In this document: positions 34,395 to 41,126 of the stretch, one piece after another
Layout of the letters: each line of letters opens with the position of its first letter
Numbering within the stretch: the stretch's first letter is position 1
Source: a virus
DNA length: 44,218 bases
Strand: one strand, 5' to 3'
Virus record (IMG/VR): IMGVR_UViG_3300046011_004673
Location: 1-44,218 of that record
The notes under the pieces: model-generated
Told to the model about the DNA's origin: nothing
The model's input: the letters and a program-made list of their open reading frames with translations, nothing else
Databases searched by the model: none
Program-made: the position numbers and the translations under genes

Positions 34395-34478
34395 GGGGTG
34401 TCTCCTTGACTCACGGCGAGTGTTGCGCCTTGCCAGACAGGTATGATCGTACACTGTACGAACGAAGGGAGCAACACG
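34395..34478. promoter_or_regulatory. Divergent promoter region with palindromic operator
   Basis: Between the nuclease gene (-) and HTH gene (+). A perfect palindrome, TCGTACA C TGTACGA, lies at 34447-34461. Reading - strand, TTGCTC, 17 bases, TACGAT is a fair sigma-70-type promoter whose -10 overlaps the palindrome. Reading +, TATGAT at 34442-34447 abuts it; the + strand -35 is poor. The HTH protein encoded on the right is the natural candidate to bind, giving autoregulation and control of the nuclease operon (inference). Confidence 0.6.
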
Positions 34479-34772
34479 ATGGTTGCGATGCGGAAGATTG
34501 ATGAGCAGGTACTGGACGCGATCCGCACGATGCGCGCTCAGCACCACGCTGCGACGGCTGGACGGATCGCGCTCGATCTCAGGGTGTCGAAGCAGTACGT
34601 CGTCCAGGCTTGCGAACGATTGAAGTCGCTCGGCCTCGTCGACTGGACTCCGAACTTCGCTGGATCGCTGCATGTCGTCGAGCAGGAAGCGGATGAGGAT
34701 CTGACGCCCACATCCATACCTCCGTCTCGTCCTTCGGCGCAGCGACGTTCTTCGACACACACAGCCACGTGA
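34479..34772 (+). CDS. Small helix-turn-helix regulator (only + gene in the right arm)
   Basis: A 97-residue protein with AGGGAG seven bases before its ATG. A winged-helix-like core covers residues about 5-70: helix MRKIDEQVLDAIRTMRAQHH, then AATAGRIALDLRVSKQYVVQACERLKSLGLVDW as the HTH, then a short wing. The last 25 residues are Pro/Ser/Thr/Arg-rich and are read from DNA that also encodes the RusA tail on the other strand. Orientation and the adjacent palindrome suggest a transcriptional switch protein. Confidence 0.75.
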   Translation: MVAMRKIDEQVLDAIRTMRAQHHAATAGRIALDLRVSKQYVVQACERLKSLGLVDWTPNFAGSLHVVEQEADEDLTPTSIPPSRPSAQRRSSTHTAT

Positions 34773-35052
34773 CCAAGCGGTCGTCAGCGATGACGACCTT
34801 GTTGAACGCATCGAGCACGGTCTTGGCGAGGTTGTCGACGTCGCCGCTGCCGCCCTTGGTGAACGAGCACTGAATCAGGATGCTGACAGGCCGTGCGTAC
34901 GGGGCCTGCTTCCAGCGCGTCATCCACAGGATGCGATCTTTGGCAGCCCTGTTGGCATCCGTGTCGTAGGTGCCGTGCCGCCCATGCCGGGCGCGTTGCA
35001 AGGGATGTGGGCGGCCAGCGATGACGACGTGCAGCAGCAACTCACCGCTCAC
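34579..35052 (-). CDS. RusA-like Holliday junction resolvase
   Basis: A 157-residue protein. Residues about 64-91 (the DVDNLAKTVLDAFN block followed by VVIADD) hold the Asp71, Asp73, Asn74, Lys77 and Asp90/Asp91 pattern of RusA, which cuts four-way junctions and helps resolve phage concatemers. Residues 1-118 cover the core; the last about 39 are basic and low-complexity and overlap the convergent HTH gene by 194 bases. The GTG at 35052 is in a repeated start junction (GTGAGCGGTGA); an upstream in-frame TTG is unlikely. Confidence 0.85.
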   Translation of the reverse strand: MSGELLLHVVIAGRPHPLQRARHGRHGTYDTDANRAAKDRILWMTRWKQAPYARPVSILIQCSFTKGGSGDVDNLAKTVLDAFNKVVIADDRLVTWLCVSKNVAAPKDETEVWMWASDPHPLPARRHAAIQRSSESSRRGRATSIVRKPGRRTASTP

Positions 35053-35131
35053 GACGACCACCAAACACGAGGAACCACGCAGTGATGACTCCAAGAACAA
35101 CTGCCACTGCCTCGGCTACTGCTTCAGCCAC
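35042..35131 (-). CDS. Membrane mini-protein (29 residues)
   Basis: GTG at 35131 overlaps the upstream stop by eight bases; the frame gives an Ala/Val-rich membrane helix (about residues 4-23) followed by GGRRER, ending in the repeated junction that starts rusA. Its very short length means it could be a coupling peptide only, but hydrophobic patterning and exact junctions support translation. Confidence 0.45.
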   Translation of the reverse strand: MAEAVAEAVAVVLGVITAWFLVFGGRRER

Positions 35132-35387
35132 GACAAGCCTCTTCCCATGCGCTCAGGGACTCTCGGCCATCGTTCACGCCACATGCCGTGACATGGCGGC
35201 GAAAGTTGTCAGCCATCGCATTGCCAGCGGCGCGCAGGCGCTCGACCTCGGCACGCAGCCGCATGACCTCTACACACGGGCAGCGGTAGTTGACGACGGG
35301 GTCGTCAACTTGGAGCTGTTCGTCCGCTGCTCGTCTCCAGTTCCACCCAGCGCCCTCACAGACGGTGCACATCGGGTCACCGCTCAC
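35124..35387 (-). CDS. Tandem-family small protein with zinc-like cysteines
   Basis: An 87-residue protein beginning with Val-Ser-Gly-Asp from the repeated junction. CTVCEGAGW and CPCVE near residues 7-11 and 36-38 suggest a small zinc site, followed by a helix EVMRLRAEVERLRAAGNAMADN that matches the helix RLRAAGDALAE of the paralogue at 35809, and a similar end (AWEEAC versus AWQEAR). GTG 35387 overlaps the previous stop by 11 bases. Confidence 0.6.
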   Translation of the reverse strand: MSGDPMCTVCEGAGWNWRRAADEQLQVDDPVVNYRCPCVEVMRLRAEVERLRAAGNAMADNFRRHVTACGVNDGRESLSAWEEACRG

Positions 35388-35619
35388 GACGGGCCTCCAG
35401 TACCGCATCGATTTCTGACATCGGCACTCGGTCGTCGGCGGCAACAAAGACGTGGCAGCCGCAGCGCCTGCAGTCGAGCGAGGGCATCGGCCGACCGTCA
35501 GCCATGTGCCACGGCGGCGGCAATCTCCACGCATCGACGCCGCTGCTGCACGAATGGATCACCCACGGGCAATCTCTTTCGTCCAGCGCCCAACGGAACC
35601 ATGTTTCGTCACTGCTCAC
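35377..35619 (-). CDS. Tandem-family small protein, Cys/Trp-rich
   Basis: An 80-residue protein (GTG 35619). It has CRRCGCHVF near residues 49-57, a zinc-ribbon-like knuckle, and ends EARRER as its paralogue does. The N-terminal half is Trp-rich. Overlaps: four bases with the previous gene, 11 with the next. Function unknown. Confidence 0.6.
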   Translation of the reverse strand: MSSDETWFRWALDERDCPWVIHSCSSGVDAWRLPPPWHMADGRPMPSLDCRRCGCHVFVAADDRVPMSEIDAVLEARRER

Positions 35620-35819
35620 GGCTGGCCTCCCACATCCGTGGCGCTGGCGCTACCGTTGTTGCGGGCCTCCCAGTAGTCGACGGTCATTGCCATGCACGAC
35701 CAACATCCCCCGCATGGAGGCCACGACCAGCAGTCGTGCTTGTGGTCGGCTTCGGTGTGGTGCGAGTCCGGCTCACCGTCCATGTGCGCCTTGCAGCGAC
35801 AGAGTGGCTCACCGCTCAC
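35616..35819 (-). CDS. Tandem-family small protein, Cys/His-rich
   Basis: A 67-residue protein (GTG 35819). It holds CRCKAH, HHTEADHKHDCW, and CGGCWSC, so up to six cysteines and several histidines could bind metal, most likely zinc. It ends in GGQP and shares a four-base overlap with the next gene. No catalytic motif. Confidence 0.6.
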   Translation of the reverse strand: MSGEPLCRCKAHMDGEPDSHHTEADHKHDCWSWPPCGGCWSCMAMTVDYWEARNNGSASATDVGGQP

Positions 35820-36027
35820 GACGGGCCTCCTGCCAGGCGGCGTATGCACGATTGCATTGCTCAACCTCGTTGTCTCGGCAACAAACAACGGCGAGGAGCG
35901 CCACCTCGGCCAACGCATCGCCAGCGGCACGCAGCCGTTTGATCTCGTCGGCGGCATCGGACATGTGAAATGGAGCCAGCGCCATGCGGTGTTCCGATCG
36001 CAGACGCTCCACAATGTCACCGCTCAC
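35809..36027 (-). CDS. Tandem-family small protein (DIVERLR / AADEI.RLR type)
   Basis: A 72-residue protein (GTG 36027): SGDIVERLR, then SDAADEIKRLRAAGDALAE, ending AYAAWQEARRER. The DIVERLR ... AADEI.RLR pattern is widespread in small phage proteins of unknown function. It overlaps the preceding gene by four bases and the next by eleven. Confidence 0.65.
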   Translation of the reverse strand: MSGDIVERLRSEHRMALAPFHMSDAADEIKRLRAAGDALAEVALLAVVCCRDNEVEQCNRAYAAWQEARRER

Positions 36028-36425
36028 GACGGGCCTCCTTCGGGGTGGAGCAGGCGGTGCGTCTTGCAGGGCCAGGGTTCGGTGAAGCAGACGCAGCACC
36101 ATTCACGATCGAACTGCGCTTCGGGCTGATGCAGTGCGTCGATGGCGTCGAGCAAATCGGCAGCGTCGCTGTAGAGCGATGCAATGGATGGGATCGGTAC
36201 GGTCTGGTGCGCGTCCCGCAGCCGCTCCACGATGTCACCGCTCGCGACCGGCCCTCCCGCCATGCGCTCGACGATGGCGTCACACAGCGCCTCGGCCAGG
36301 TCGTGGATGCGCAACTGAGCGTCGTCGTAATCCCGCTCAATCCATGCGCTGCCGGCGTTGGTGTTTGGGTGCCAGCGCTCGTGCAGCACCTCGTCGATGA
36401 TCGGGTACAGCTCATCCTTGGTCAT
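36024..36425 (-). CDS. Apparent two-unit fusion of the tandem small-gene family
   Basis: A 133-residue protein. Residues about 1-50 (MTKDELYPIIDEVLHERW ... AEALCDAIVERM) form one helical unit. From about residue 60 a second unit reads SGDIVERLRDAHQ...SDAADLLDAIDALH, closely like the neighbouring 35809 gene, then CCVCFTEPWPC..H, a zinc-like knuckle. Between them, at 36235-36245, lies the same junction seen between neighbouring genes but with its GTG changed to GCG, so the units are read as one protein. ATG 36425 has AGGAG upstream; it overlaps the preceding gene by 14 bases. Confidence 0.65.
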   Translation of the reverse strand: MTKDELYPIIDEVLHERWHPNTNAGSAWIERDYDDAQLRIHDLAEALCDAIVERMAGGPVASGDIVERLRDAHQTVPIPSIASLYSDAADLLDAIDALHQPEAQFDREWCCVCFTEPWPCKTHRLLHPEGGPS

Positions 36426-36837
36426 GGGACATCTCCTGACTGGTCGGGTCGAAGTTGAGGTAGGGGCAGGCGGCAAGGAAATCGGCCGGCATCCGGCGAG
36501 CGAACCGGCGGGACATGGGCGGCACTTTCGTGCGGAACTTCCAGGTCTGACGGTTGTCCAAGTCTGTCACACACTCGGCCAGCCCGAAACTCTGCAGCCG
36601 CTTGAGCGTGTGGAACATGGCCGACGGCATGACACCGAACATCTGTGCGAATGTCTCGACGCTGAACGTGTACGGCAAGCCAGCCGAGGCGTTGAGCCAG
36701 CGGGCGGCGTGATGCAAGACGAGCGTGCTGGTGGGGCCGAGCGCAGGCGTGAGGTACCACAGCGCGTCGTCGCTGTCGCATGCCAGCCACGACTCGTCGC
36801 TGTTGTCGTTGGTCCAGAGCATGACTTGGATGATCAT
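36412..36837 (-). CDS. Putative winged-helix / HTH protein
   Basis: A 141-residue protein. Residues about 50-110 (FSVETFAQMFGVMPSAMFHT, LKRLQSFGLAEC, then a strand pair DNRQTWKFRTKV) fit a winged helix. The N-terminal part has a beta strand IIQVMLWTND and hydrophobic strands. It starts 14 bases after the ArdC-like gene stop and is probably a DNA-binding regulator, but the partner is not known. Confidence 0.6.
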   Translation of the reverse strand: MIIQVMLWTNDNSDESWLACDSDDALWYLTPALGPTSTLVLHHAARWLNASAGLPYTFSVETFAQMFGVMPSAMFHTLKRLQSFGLAECVTDLDNRQTWKFRTKVPPMSRRFARRMPADFLAACPYLNFDPTSQEMSHDQG

Positions 36838-36851
36838 CGGGGTGCTTTCTG

Positions 36852-37697
36852 TCAGGCAGCAACGTCGGCTGCGATGGGGAGGTAGGAGACGAGGTGATCG
36901 ACTGCGTGCTGGGCGGCAGCAGCCACGGTGAACAAGGTGCGGGGGTCGGCACGCAGGACACGAATCCACGACGCCAGGTAGGCAGCGTGGTCGTCGGTGC
37001 GGACACCGGAGTCGGCGTCGAAGCGGGCACAGAAGAACGCAGCGCCGAGTTCAGCGATGAGTTCCTCCATTGCGTACGCATCGTCACCGAAGCGGCCCGA
37101 CAGGTCACGGTTGCAACGAGTGCTGTGACCCGTCCAGTGCGTCAGTTCGTGGGCGAACGTGCCGTAGTAGCCAGCCGCCGAGGTGAAGTCGGAGAAGTCG
37201 GGCATGTACACGACGTCACGGATCGGTGAGTATGCCGCATGGGTGGACCGTTCGACAGTGGCGCCGATCAGCAGCAGGGCCTCCTCGAGCGCAGCCAACC
37301 GTTCCGACTCGGGCAGCAGCGTGCGCTCGGGCAACGTGAAGCCGTCGACCTGGGCGACGTTGAACACGTGGAACACGTACGGCACCAGGCGTGTGCGGCC
37401 CGGGTTCTGCTTGTCTTCGACGGGCGACCACTTGACCAACTGCACGGACTTCTCGCCCTTGCGGACTTGGGCGCCGACCGACTGCCACTGCTTGTAGGTG
37501 GCCCACTGCTGCTCCTGCACATCGTGGATGAGCAACTGCAGCACGTTCATGCCACGGTAGGCGACGCCGGTGGTGGCGTTGGTGGGGGCCAGCATCGACC
37601 GCCACGGCATCGACCACGACAGCGACCCGGCCTCGATGCGGGTCACCAGGCGTTCGACGAGGTCGGTCAAGAGGGCATCGACCTTGGACTCAGGCAT
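36852..37697 (-). CDS. ardC: ArdC-like antirestriction protein (ssDNA-binding plus metalloprotease-like)
   Basis: A 281-residue protein. The N-terminal half matches the ArdC ssDNA-binding domain (a WSMPWR segment, TGVAYRGMN, YKQWQSVGAQVRKGEK). The C-terminal half holds the zinc-metalloprotease-like motif HELTHWTGH (about 183-191) with a downstream glutamate in EELIAELGAAF (about 211-220). ArdC protects incoming DNA from host restriction. ATG 37697 with GAGGAG SD. A nine-member early gene chain follows. Confidence 0.85.
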   Translation of the reverse strand: MPESKVDALLTDLVERLVTRIEAGSLSWSMPWRSMLAPTNATTGVAYRGMNVLQLLIHDVQEQQWATYKQWQSVGAQVRKGEKSVQLVKWSPVEDKQNPGRTRLVPYVFHVFNVAQVDGFTLPERTLLPESERLAALEEALLLIGATVERSTHAAYSPIRDVVYMPDFSDFTSAAGYYGTFAHELTHWTGHSTRCNRDLSGRFGDDAYAMEELIAELGAAFFCARFDADSGVRTDDHAAYLASWIRVLRADPRTLFTVAAAAQHAVDHLVSYLPIAADVAA

Positions 37698-37986
37698 ACC
37701 GCTCCTCTCGCTGGTAGTCGTACTTGAAGTCGGACACGCAGTCCTCGCACACACAGGCGTGCGCGTGTTCGGCGTCGTCGAGGTCGTCGACGTCGATGTC
37801 ATCGGTGTAGATCACGAAGAGGTGGGTCATGGGCTCAGCTTTCTCGGGAAGAAGGACGCCGTACACGACGGCTTGGCAGGACACACACAGGTTCCAGCGG
37901 AAACAGCCATCGACAGCGAACGACTCGAGGGTCATCGCCACGTCGGCTGTCACGGCGCATCGGTCACATGGGAGGATCATCGTCAT
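37690..37986 (-). CDS. Zinc-ribbon-like small protein
   Basis: A 98-residue protein with three cysteine pairs: CDRC (7-10), CVSC (about 30-33) and CVCEDC (about 75-80), and an acidic middle (DDIDVDDLDDAEH). The first two pairs could form one zinc ribbon. ATG 37986 (GAGAGG upstream) lies inside the end of the previous gene (23-base overlap). Overlaps ardC by eight bases. Function unknown. Confidence 0.6.
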   Translation of the reverse strand: MTMILPCDRCAVTADVAMTLESFAVDGCFRWNLCVSCQAVVYGVLLPEKAEPMTHLFVIYTDDIDVDDLDDAEHAHACVCEDCVSDFKYDYQREERYA

Positions 37987-38254
37987 CGTCGGCCTCTCGC
38001 AACGGGCCATGTGACGGGCCGTGTTGGTAGGTGTGGGCGATCAACTCTGCGATGAGACGTCGAGCGGCGGGCTGGGTCAACACGAACGCCTGATGCCACT
38101 GGTTGCGCGTTTCGTGATGCTGCACGGCAGCGACCATGATGACGTCATCCTCACCGACGTTGTGTTGACGCACGGCGCACGCAGCGTCGGTGAGATGGAG
38201 CAGATGGGCAGGCGGCTCGGTGACCGCTCGATAGAGGTTGGTGGAAAGAAACAC
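37964..38254 (-). CDS. Small protein, unknown
   Basis: A 96-residue protein. GTG at 38254 has GGAG seven bases upstream; an in-frame ATG at 38293 is the alternative but lacks an SD. It has strands and helices (DDVIMVAAVQHHETRNQWHQ, AARRLIAELIAHTYQHG) and an acidic tail (EADDDDD). Upstream lies a gap of about 105 bases. Confidence 0.5.
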   Translation of the reverse strand: MFLSTNLYRAVTEPPAHLLHLTDAACAVRQHNVGEDDVIMVAAVQHHETRNQWHQAFVLTQPAARRLIAELIAHTYQHGPSHGPLREADDDDDPPM

Positions 38255-38359
38255 GGACGTCTCCGTTGGTAGAAGGGTGGCACGACCACGCATCCTTGCG
38301 TGCCAGTCAGCAGATTCGGCGACCGCATGCGGAGGGTGCGGTACTGCTGTCTTGATGGA
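38255..38359 (-). promoter_or_regulatory. Gap with a small hairpin
   Basis: No gene. A six-base-pair inverted repeat CACGCA/TGCGTG with a four-base loop lies at 38287-38302, flanked by GGCACG/CGTGCC pairing further out. It could be a weak terminator or attenuator after the HTH gene at 38360. No clear promoter was found. Confidence 0.35.
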
Positions 38360-38593
38360 CTAGGCGTCGAGGTAGAACTCGTTGCCCCAGATTTCCGTGG
38401 GATGCAGACCCATCTTGCACGCAAGACGATCTGCTGCCCACAGAGGGATGCCGTTGGCGGCCCAGCGCCGGGGCGCATGTGCGTCGACACCGAAGAGCCG
38501 ACCGATCTCACGCTGCGTCGGTTCGGGCAGCCGGAGTTCTTGCTTCGCCCACTCGTAGAGCGGTGCGTACGACACACGGACGGGCCACGACAT
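38360..38593 (-). CDS. Small HTH protein
   Basis: A 77-residue protein: YAPLYEWAKQELRLPEPTQREIGRLFGVDAHAPRRW is a helix-turn-helix in which PTQREIGRLFGVD sits at the turn and HAPRRW starts the recognition helix, followed by ADRLACKMGLHPTEIWG, a pattern common in short actinophage HTH proteins. Overlaps the SSB stop (TGATG). Confidence 0.65.
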   Translation of the reverse strand: MSWPVRVSYAPLYEWAKQELRLPEPTQREIGRLFGVDAHAPRRWAANGIPLWAADRLACKMGLHPTEIWGNEFYLDA

Positions 38594-39042
38594 CAGAAGG
38601 GGTCCTCCGGTGCGTAGGTGTAGTCCGACGGCGGCTGCTGCTGCGACGGACGGCCGGCTGCGGCAGGGCCCTGGGTGGTGGTGACGGCGTCACGCACGAC
38701 CTTCTCGACGGTGGCTCGTGCCCAGCGCAACGAGGGACCGATCTCGTCGATGACGAAGTCCCATGTCTTGACCTTGACGCCGTCCTTGTTGTCGTACTCA
38801 CGCTGCTGGACACGACCGCTGGCGATGATGCGAGCGCCCTTGGTGAGCGATGCGGCTGCGTTCTCGGCGGCCTCACCCCACAGGGTGCAGTTGTGGAAAG
38901 ACACCTCCTCCTTCCACTCGTTGTTGACCATGTACCGGCGGTTGTCGGCCAGGCCGAACGACACGAACGCACGCCCACCCTGGGTGAAGCGCAGTTCGGG
39001 CTCGCTGGTGAGGTTGCCGATGATGATGATGTTGTTGCTCAT
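38593..39042 (-). CDS. ssb: Single-stranded DNA-binding protein
   Basis: A 149-residue SSB. The OB-fold core (residues about 1-105) contains IIIIGNLTSEPELRFTQGG, FVSFGLADNRR, WKEEVSFHNCTLWGE.AENAA, LTKGARIIASGRVQQREY. A Gln/Pro/Ala linker and an acidic tip ending in EDPF follow; that tip usually recruits host recombination and replication proteins. ATG 39042 with AGGAGG SD (36 bases downstream of an alternative start). Overlaps the previous gene by four bases (ATGA). Confidence 0.93.
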   Translation of the reverse strand: MSNNIIIIGNLTSEPELRFTQGGRAFVSFGLADNRRYMVNNEWKEEVSFHNCTLWGEAAENAAASLTKGARIIASGRVQQREYDNKDGVKVKTWDFVIDEIGPSLRWARATVEKVVRDAVTTTQGPAAAGRPSQQQPPSDYTYAPEDPF

Positions 39043-39536
39043 GCTGTTGCCTCCTGGGGCGTGGTGAGTGTGGTGCACTCGGGGATGTGGTAGAGGTCCA
39101 TGTCGGTGCCGACGATGAACGCCGACACGGGCACCGGCAGATTGCCGTGGGGTTCGGTGATGACGACCTGGATGGTGCGCAACCAGTTGGCATCGAACTC
39201 GTACGGGGTGTAGGCGACGACGACGAGGCTGGTGGTCATGGTGTTGTCGCTGCGAGAGAAGACCTCGGACAGCTTGGGGATGACCATGATCATCTCACTG
39301 GCGAACGTCGTGGCGTCGAGGGCTGGGTCGAGAGGGATTGCGATGACGCTGCTGTTCGGCCGATGCTTGGCGGTCAGACCGAAGCAGTAGACCTGCGGCT
39401 TGAAGTCGGGCATCGAATCGATGAGCATGTGTGCGAGAGCGAGCACGTTGCTGGTGTTCTGCTGCTCGTCATACGCAGGCAGTGGCCCGACGATCGAGCG
39501 AGGCGTGATGGTCACGCTGTAGTGGGTGTAGGTCAT
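39039..39536 (-). CDS. Soluble protein, unknown
   Basis: A 165-residue protein, probably mixed alpha/beta (YSVTITPRSIVGPL; LALAHMLIDSMPDF; NWLRTIQVVITEPHGNLPV). ATG 39536 overlaps the previous stop by four bases. No family recognised; it is coupled to ssb, so a DNA-metabolism role is possible. Confidence 0.55.
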   Translation of the reverse strand: MTYTHYSVTITPRSIVGPLPAYDEQQNTSNVLALAHMLIDSMPDFKPQVYCFGLTAKHRPNSSVIAIPLDPALDATTFASEMIMVIPKLSEVFSRSDNTMTTSLVVVAYTPYEFDANWLRTIQVVITEPHGNLPVPVSAFIVGTDMDLYHIPECTTLTTPQEATA

Positions 39537-39769
39537 GAGTGGTCAGTGTCCTTCCTGGGAACGGTGAGTCGGTCATAGCCGTAGCGGGCCATGTGTTTGA
39601 ACTTGTACGCGTCGAAGCGTGAGTAGGTCTGAGCCAGGTCGTCGGCCATCGTGTCGATGATGCGATCGAGCATGATCAGTTGGGGTTGACACCATGCCTC
39701 GCTACGTGCCGAGGAGAGACACGCAGCGAGGATGGTGTAGATGGGCGTGCTAGGCGTGCCGGGCGGCAT
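39533..39769 (-). CDS. Small helical protein, unknown
   Basis: A 78-residue protein starting at ATG 39769, 19 bases inside the end of the preceding small gene. A helix IIDTMADDLAQTYSRF is followed by a Tyr/Phe/Lys-rich segment. The start is not certain as GAGG is only one base from the ATG. Confidence 0.45.
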   Translation of the reverse strand: MPPGTPSTPIYTILAACLSSARSEAWCQPQLIMLDRIIDTMADDLAQTYSRFDAYKFKHMARYGYDRLTVPRKDTDHS

Positions 39770-39905
39770 ACCTCACACCCCACATCGTGAAGGCACAGCC
39801 GTAGCGGACGACACGGTTCTCCTTGATGATGGTGTAGCGGTAGAGCAGGCCGACACGTTCGGTCTGAACGGTGCAGCCGGCCATGTGCCGGATGATGGTC
39901 GTCAC
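39750..39905 (-). CDS. Small protein, unknown (51 residues)
   Basis: GTG at 39905 overlaps the preceding stop by four bases. The frame reads IIRHMAGCTVQTERVG, then LLYRYTIIKENRVVRYGCAF and ends GVRYAARHA, patterned as a small beta-strand-rich domain ending in a short helix, a layout I have seen in other phage small proteins. No hydrophobic span. Confidence 0.55.
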   Translation of the reverse strand: MTTIIRHMAGCTVQTERVGLLYRYTIIKENRVVRYGCAFTMWGVRYAARHA

Positions 39906-40450
39906 TCCGATGCGCCGGCGGTGTTGGCCCAGTCACGGATGCTGGGCACGTTGCCCTCGTAGCTGGGCTGCAATGGCTCGACGAGGCGGATCAGGAGGGC
40001 GATGGCGGTGAGCGTGTCGTGGTCGTCGTCGGCGGTTGCACGACGCACGGCTTCCTGCAACGTGGAACAACGGATCTCTGCGAGACGCACCTCGCAAGCC
40101 CACTCGAAGTTGGTGGGGTCGTACGGCCGAGGGTTGTACGGCGTGAAGCCCATCGACACCACGATGTAGTCGTCGGAGAACGACGAGATGTACAGCGTGG
40201 CGTGGGCGAACTTGGCACCGGCCTGGATGTTGCGCAGGGTGTCGGTGATCGTGATGCCGCCCCAACTGACGAGGTTGAGCGTGATCGGCGTGGGTGTGTG
40301 TGCAGGCGTGATGAGTTCGCCGGTGCTCTTGGCGTTCAGCCACGCGCGCAGGCCGTCGGCGGCGTCGGTGACAGCCTTGCGCCACAGGGTGCGCTCGGGA
40401 TGCGGGTCGGTGGTGAGGGGCTTGATGCCGAAGCGGTCGGGATTGTCCAT
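39902..40450 (-). CDS. Soluble protein, unknown
   Basis: A 182-residue protein with AGGAG eight bases before ATG 40450. A helical N-terminal portion (TLWRKAVTDAADGLRAWLNA) precedes strands (TLNLVSWGGITITDTLRNI; YIVVSMGFTPYNPRPYDPT) and a helical C-terminus (CEVRLAEIRCSTLQEAVRRA). Not recognised. The gene before it ends 15 bases upstream. Confidence 0.6.
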   Translation of the reverse strand: MDNPDRFGIKPLTTDPHPERTLWRKAVTDAADGLRAWLNAKSTGELITPAHTPTPITLNLVSWGGITITDTLRNIQAGAKFAHATLYISSFSDDYIVVSMGFTPYNPRPYDPTNFEWACEVRLAEIRCSTLQEAVRRATADDDHDTLTAIALLIRLVEPLQPSYEGNVPSIRDWANTAGASE

Positions 40451-40465
40451 GATGTGATCTCCTTG

Positions 40466-40696
40466 TCAGTCGCCCAGGTAGGGCTGTGGGTTGGGGAACT
40501 GGGCGGTGATGGCCTGGTGGGCCTCGAGGTGGTACTTGATCTTGGCGTTGGTGATGGAAATGTGCTGCTCTTTCAACTCATCAACCAAGTGCTGGGGCAG
40601 TGAGAGCACGGAGCCGTACACCTGTGATGCCGTCACGTCGTTGGGCACGGTGAACGTCATCTCCATGACGAGTGAGACGTCGTTGGTGGTGCTCAT
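40466..40696 (-). CDS. Small protein, unknown
   Basis: A 76-residue protein: a strand (DVSLVMEMTFTVPNDVTASQVY), a helix (LPQHLVDELKEQH) and a second strand. It overlaps the previous gene by four bases. Resembles the strand-helix small proteins at 30340 and 40693, but I cannot name the fold. Confidence 0.55.
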   Translation of the reverse strand: MSTTNDVSLVMEMTFTVPNDVTASQVYGSVLSLPQHLVDELKEQHISITNAKIKYHLEAHQAITAQFPNPQPYLGD

Positions 40697-41115
40697 GTGG
40701 TGGGAGCCTTCCCGACGACACCGGCGCCGTCGTAGTGGTAGGTGGTGTCGTGGAGCGTGACGTGCTCGGGCAGGTTGACGGTGTGGAGCGTGTCGAAGAT
40801 CAGCGACTCATCGATCTGCTGGTAGACGTTGGCGACGATGTCGTTGGCAGCATCCTCGGTGAGAGCGGGCACGTCGATGGTGAGCACGACCTTGTACTCG
40901 ATGGTGGTGCGCCACATGGTCGTCGGCACGCAGGCTTGGGCGGAAGCCGGAAGCGTGAGGAGGAAGGTCTGGAAGTCGCTGCACCAGTTGCGAGCCTTGG
41001 CCTCGTCGAGCAGATTGTCCATGACCGTCTGTAGGTCGGCGTGCAATGAGCGGTAGGCGGCGTCACGTTTGTTGGGTTCGAGGAAGAAGAACTGGTCGGG
41101 AGTCGGTGTGGTCAT
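40693..41115 (-). CDS. Soluble protein, unknown
   Basis: A 140-residue protein with AGAGG before ATG 41115. The first half is helical (RDAAYRSLHADLQTVMDNLL; FQTFLLTLPASAQAC) and the second has a strand WRTTIEYKVVLTIDVP followed by a helix EDAANDIVANVYQQ. No family recognised. Confidence 0.55.
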   Translation of the reverse strand: MTTPTPDQFFFLEPNKRDAAYRSLHADLQTVMDNLLDEAKARNWCSDFQTFLLTLPASAQACVPTTMWRTTIEYKVVLTIDVPALTEDAANDIVANVYQQIDESLIFDTLHTVNLPEHVTLHDTTYHYDGAGVVGKAPTT

Positions 41116-41126
41116 GGGAACCTCTT

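Larger units (their letters stand above)
35042..36245 (-). repeat. Six copies of a start/stop junction repeat
   Basis: The 11-mer GTGAGCGGTGA (- strand) occurs at 35042-35052, 35377-35387, 35809-35819 and 36017-36027; copies with one change occur at 35609-35619 (GTGAGCAGTGA) and 36235-36245 (GCGAGCGGTGA). Five of the six are preceded by an SD-like GGAGG(C/G)C. Each intact copy gives the next gene a GTG start and the previous gene a stop in either of two frames. Confidence 0.85.

Noticed and set aside
37690-38010. Two separate mini-genes (split at an internal Met in the zinc-ribbon gene)
   Set aside because: The frame is continuous, cysteines are spread over both halves, and only the upstream ATG at 37986 has an SD; one gene is simpler.
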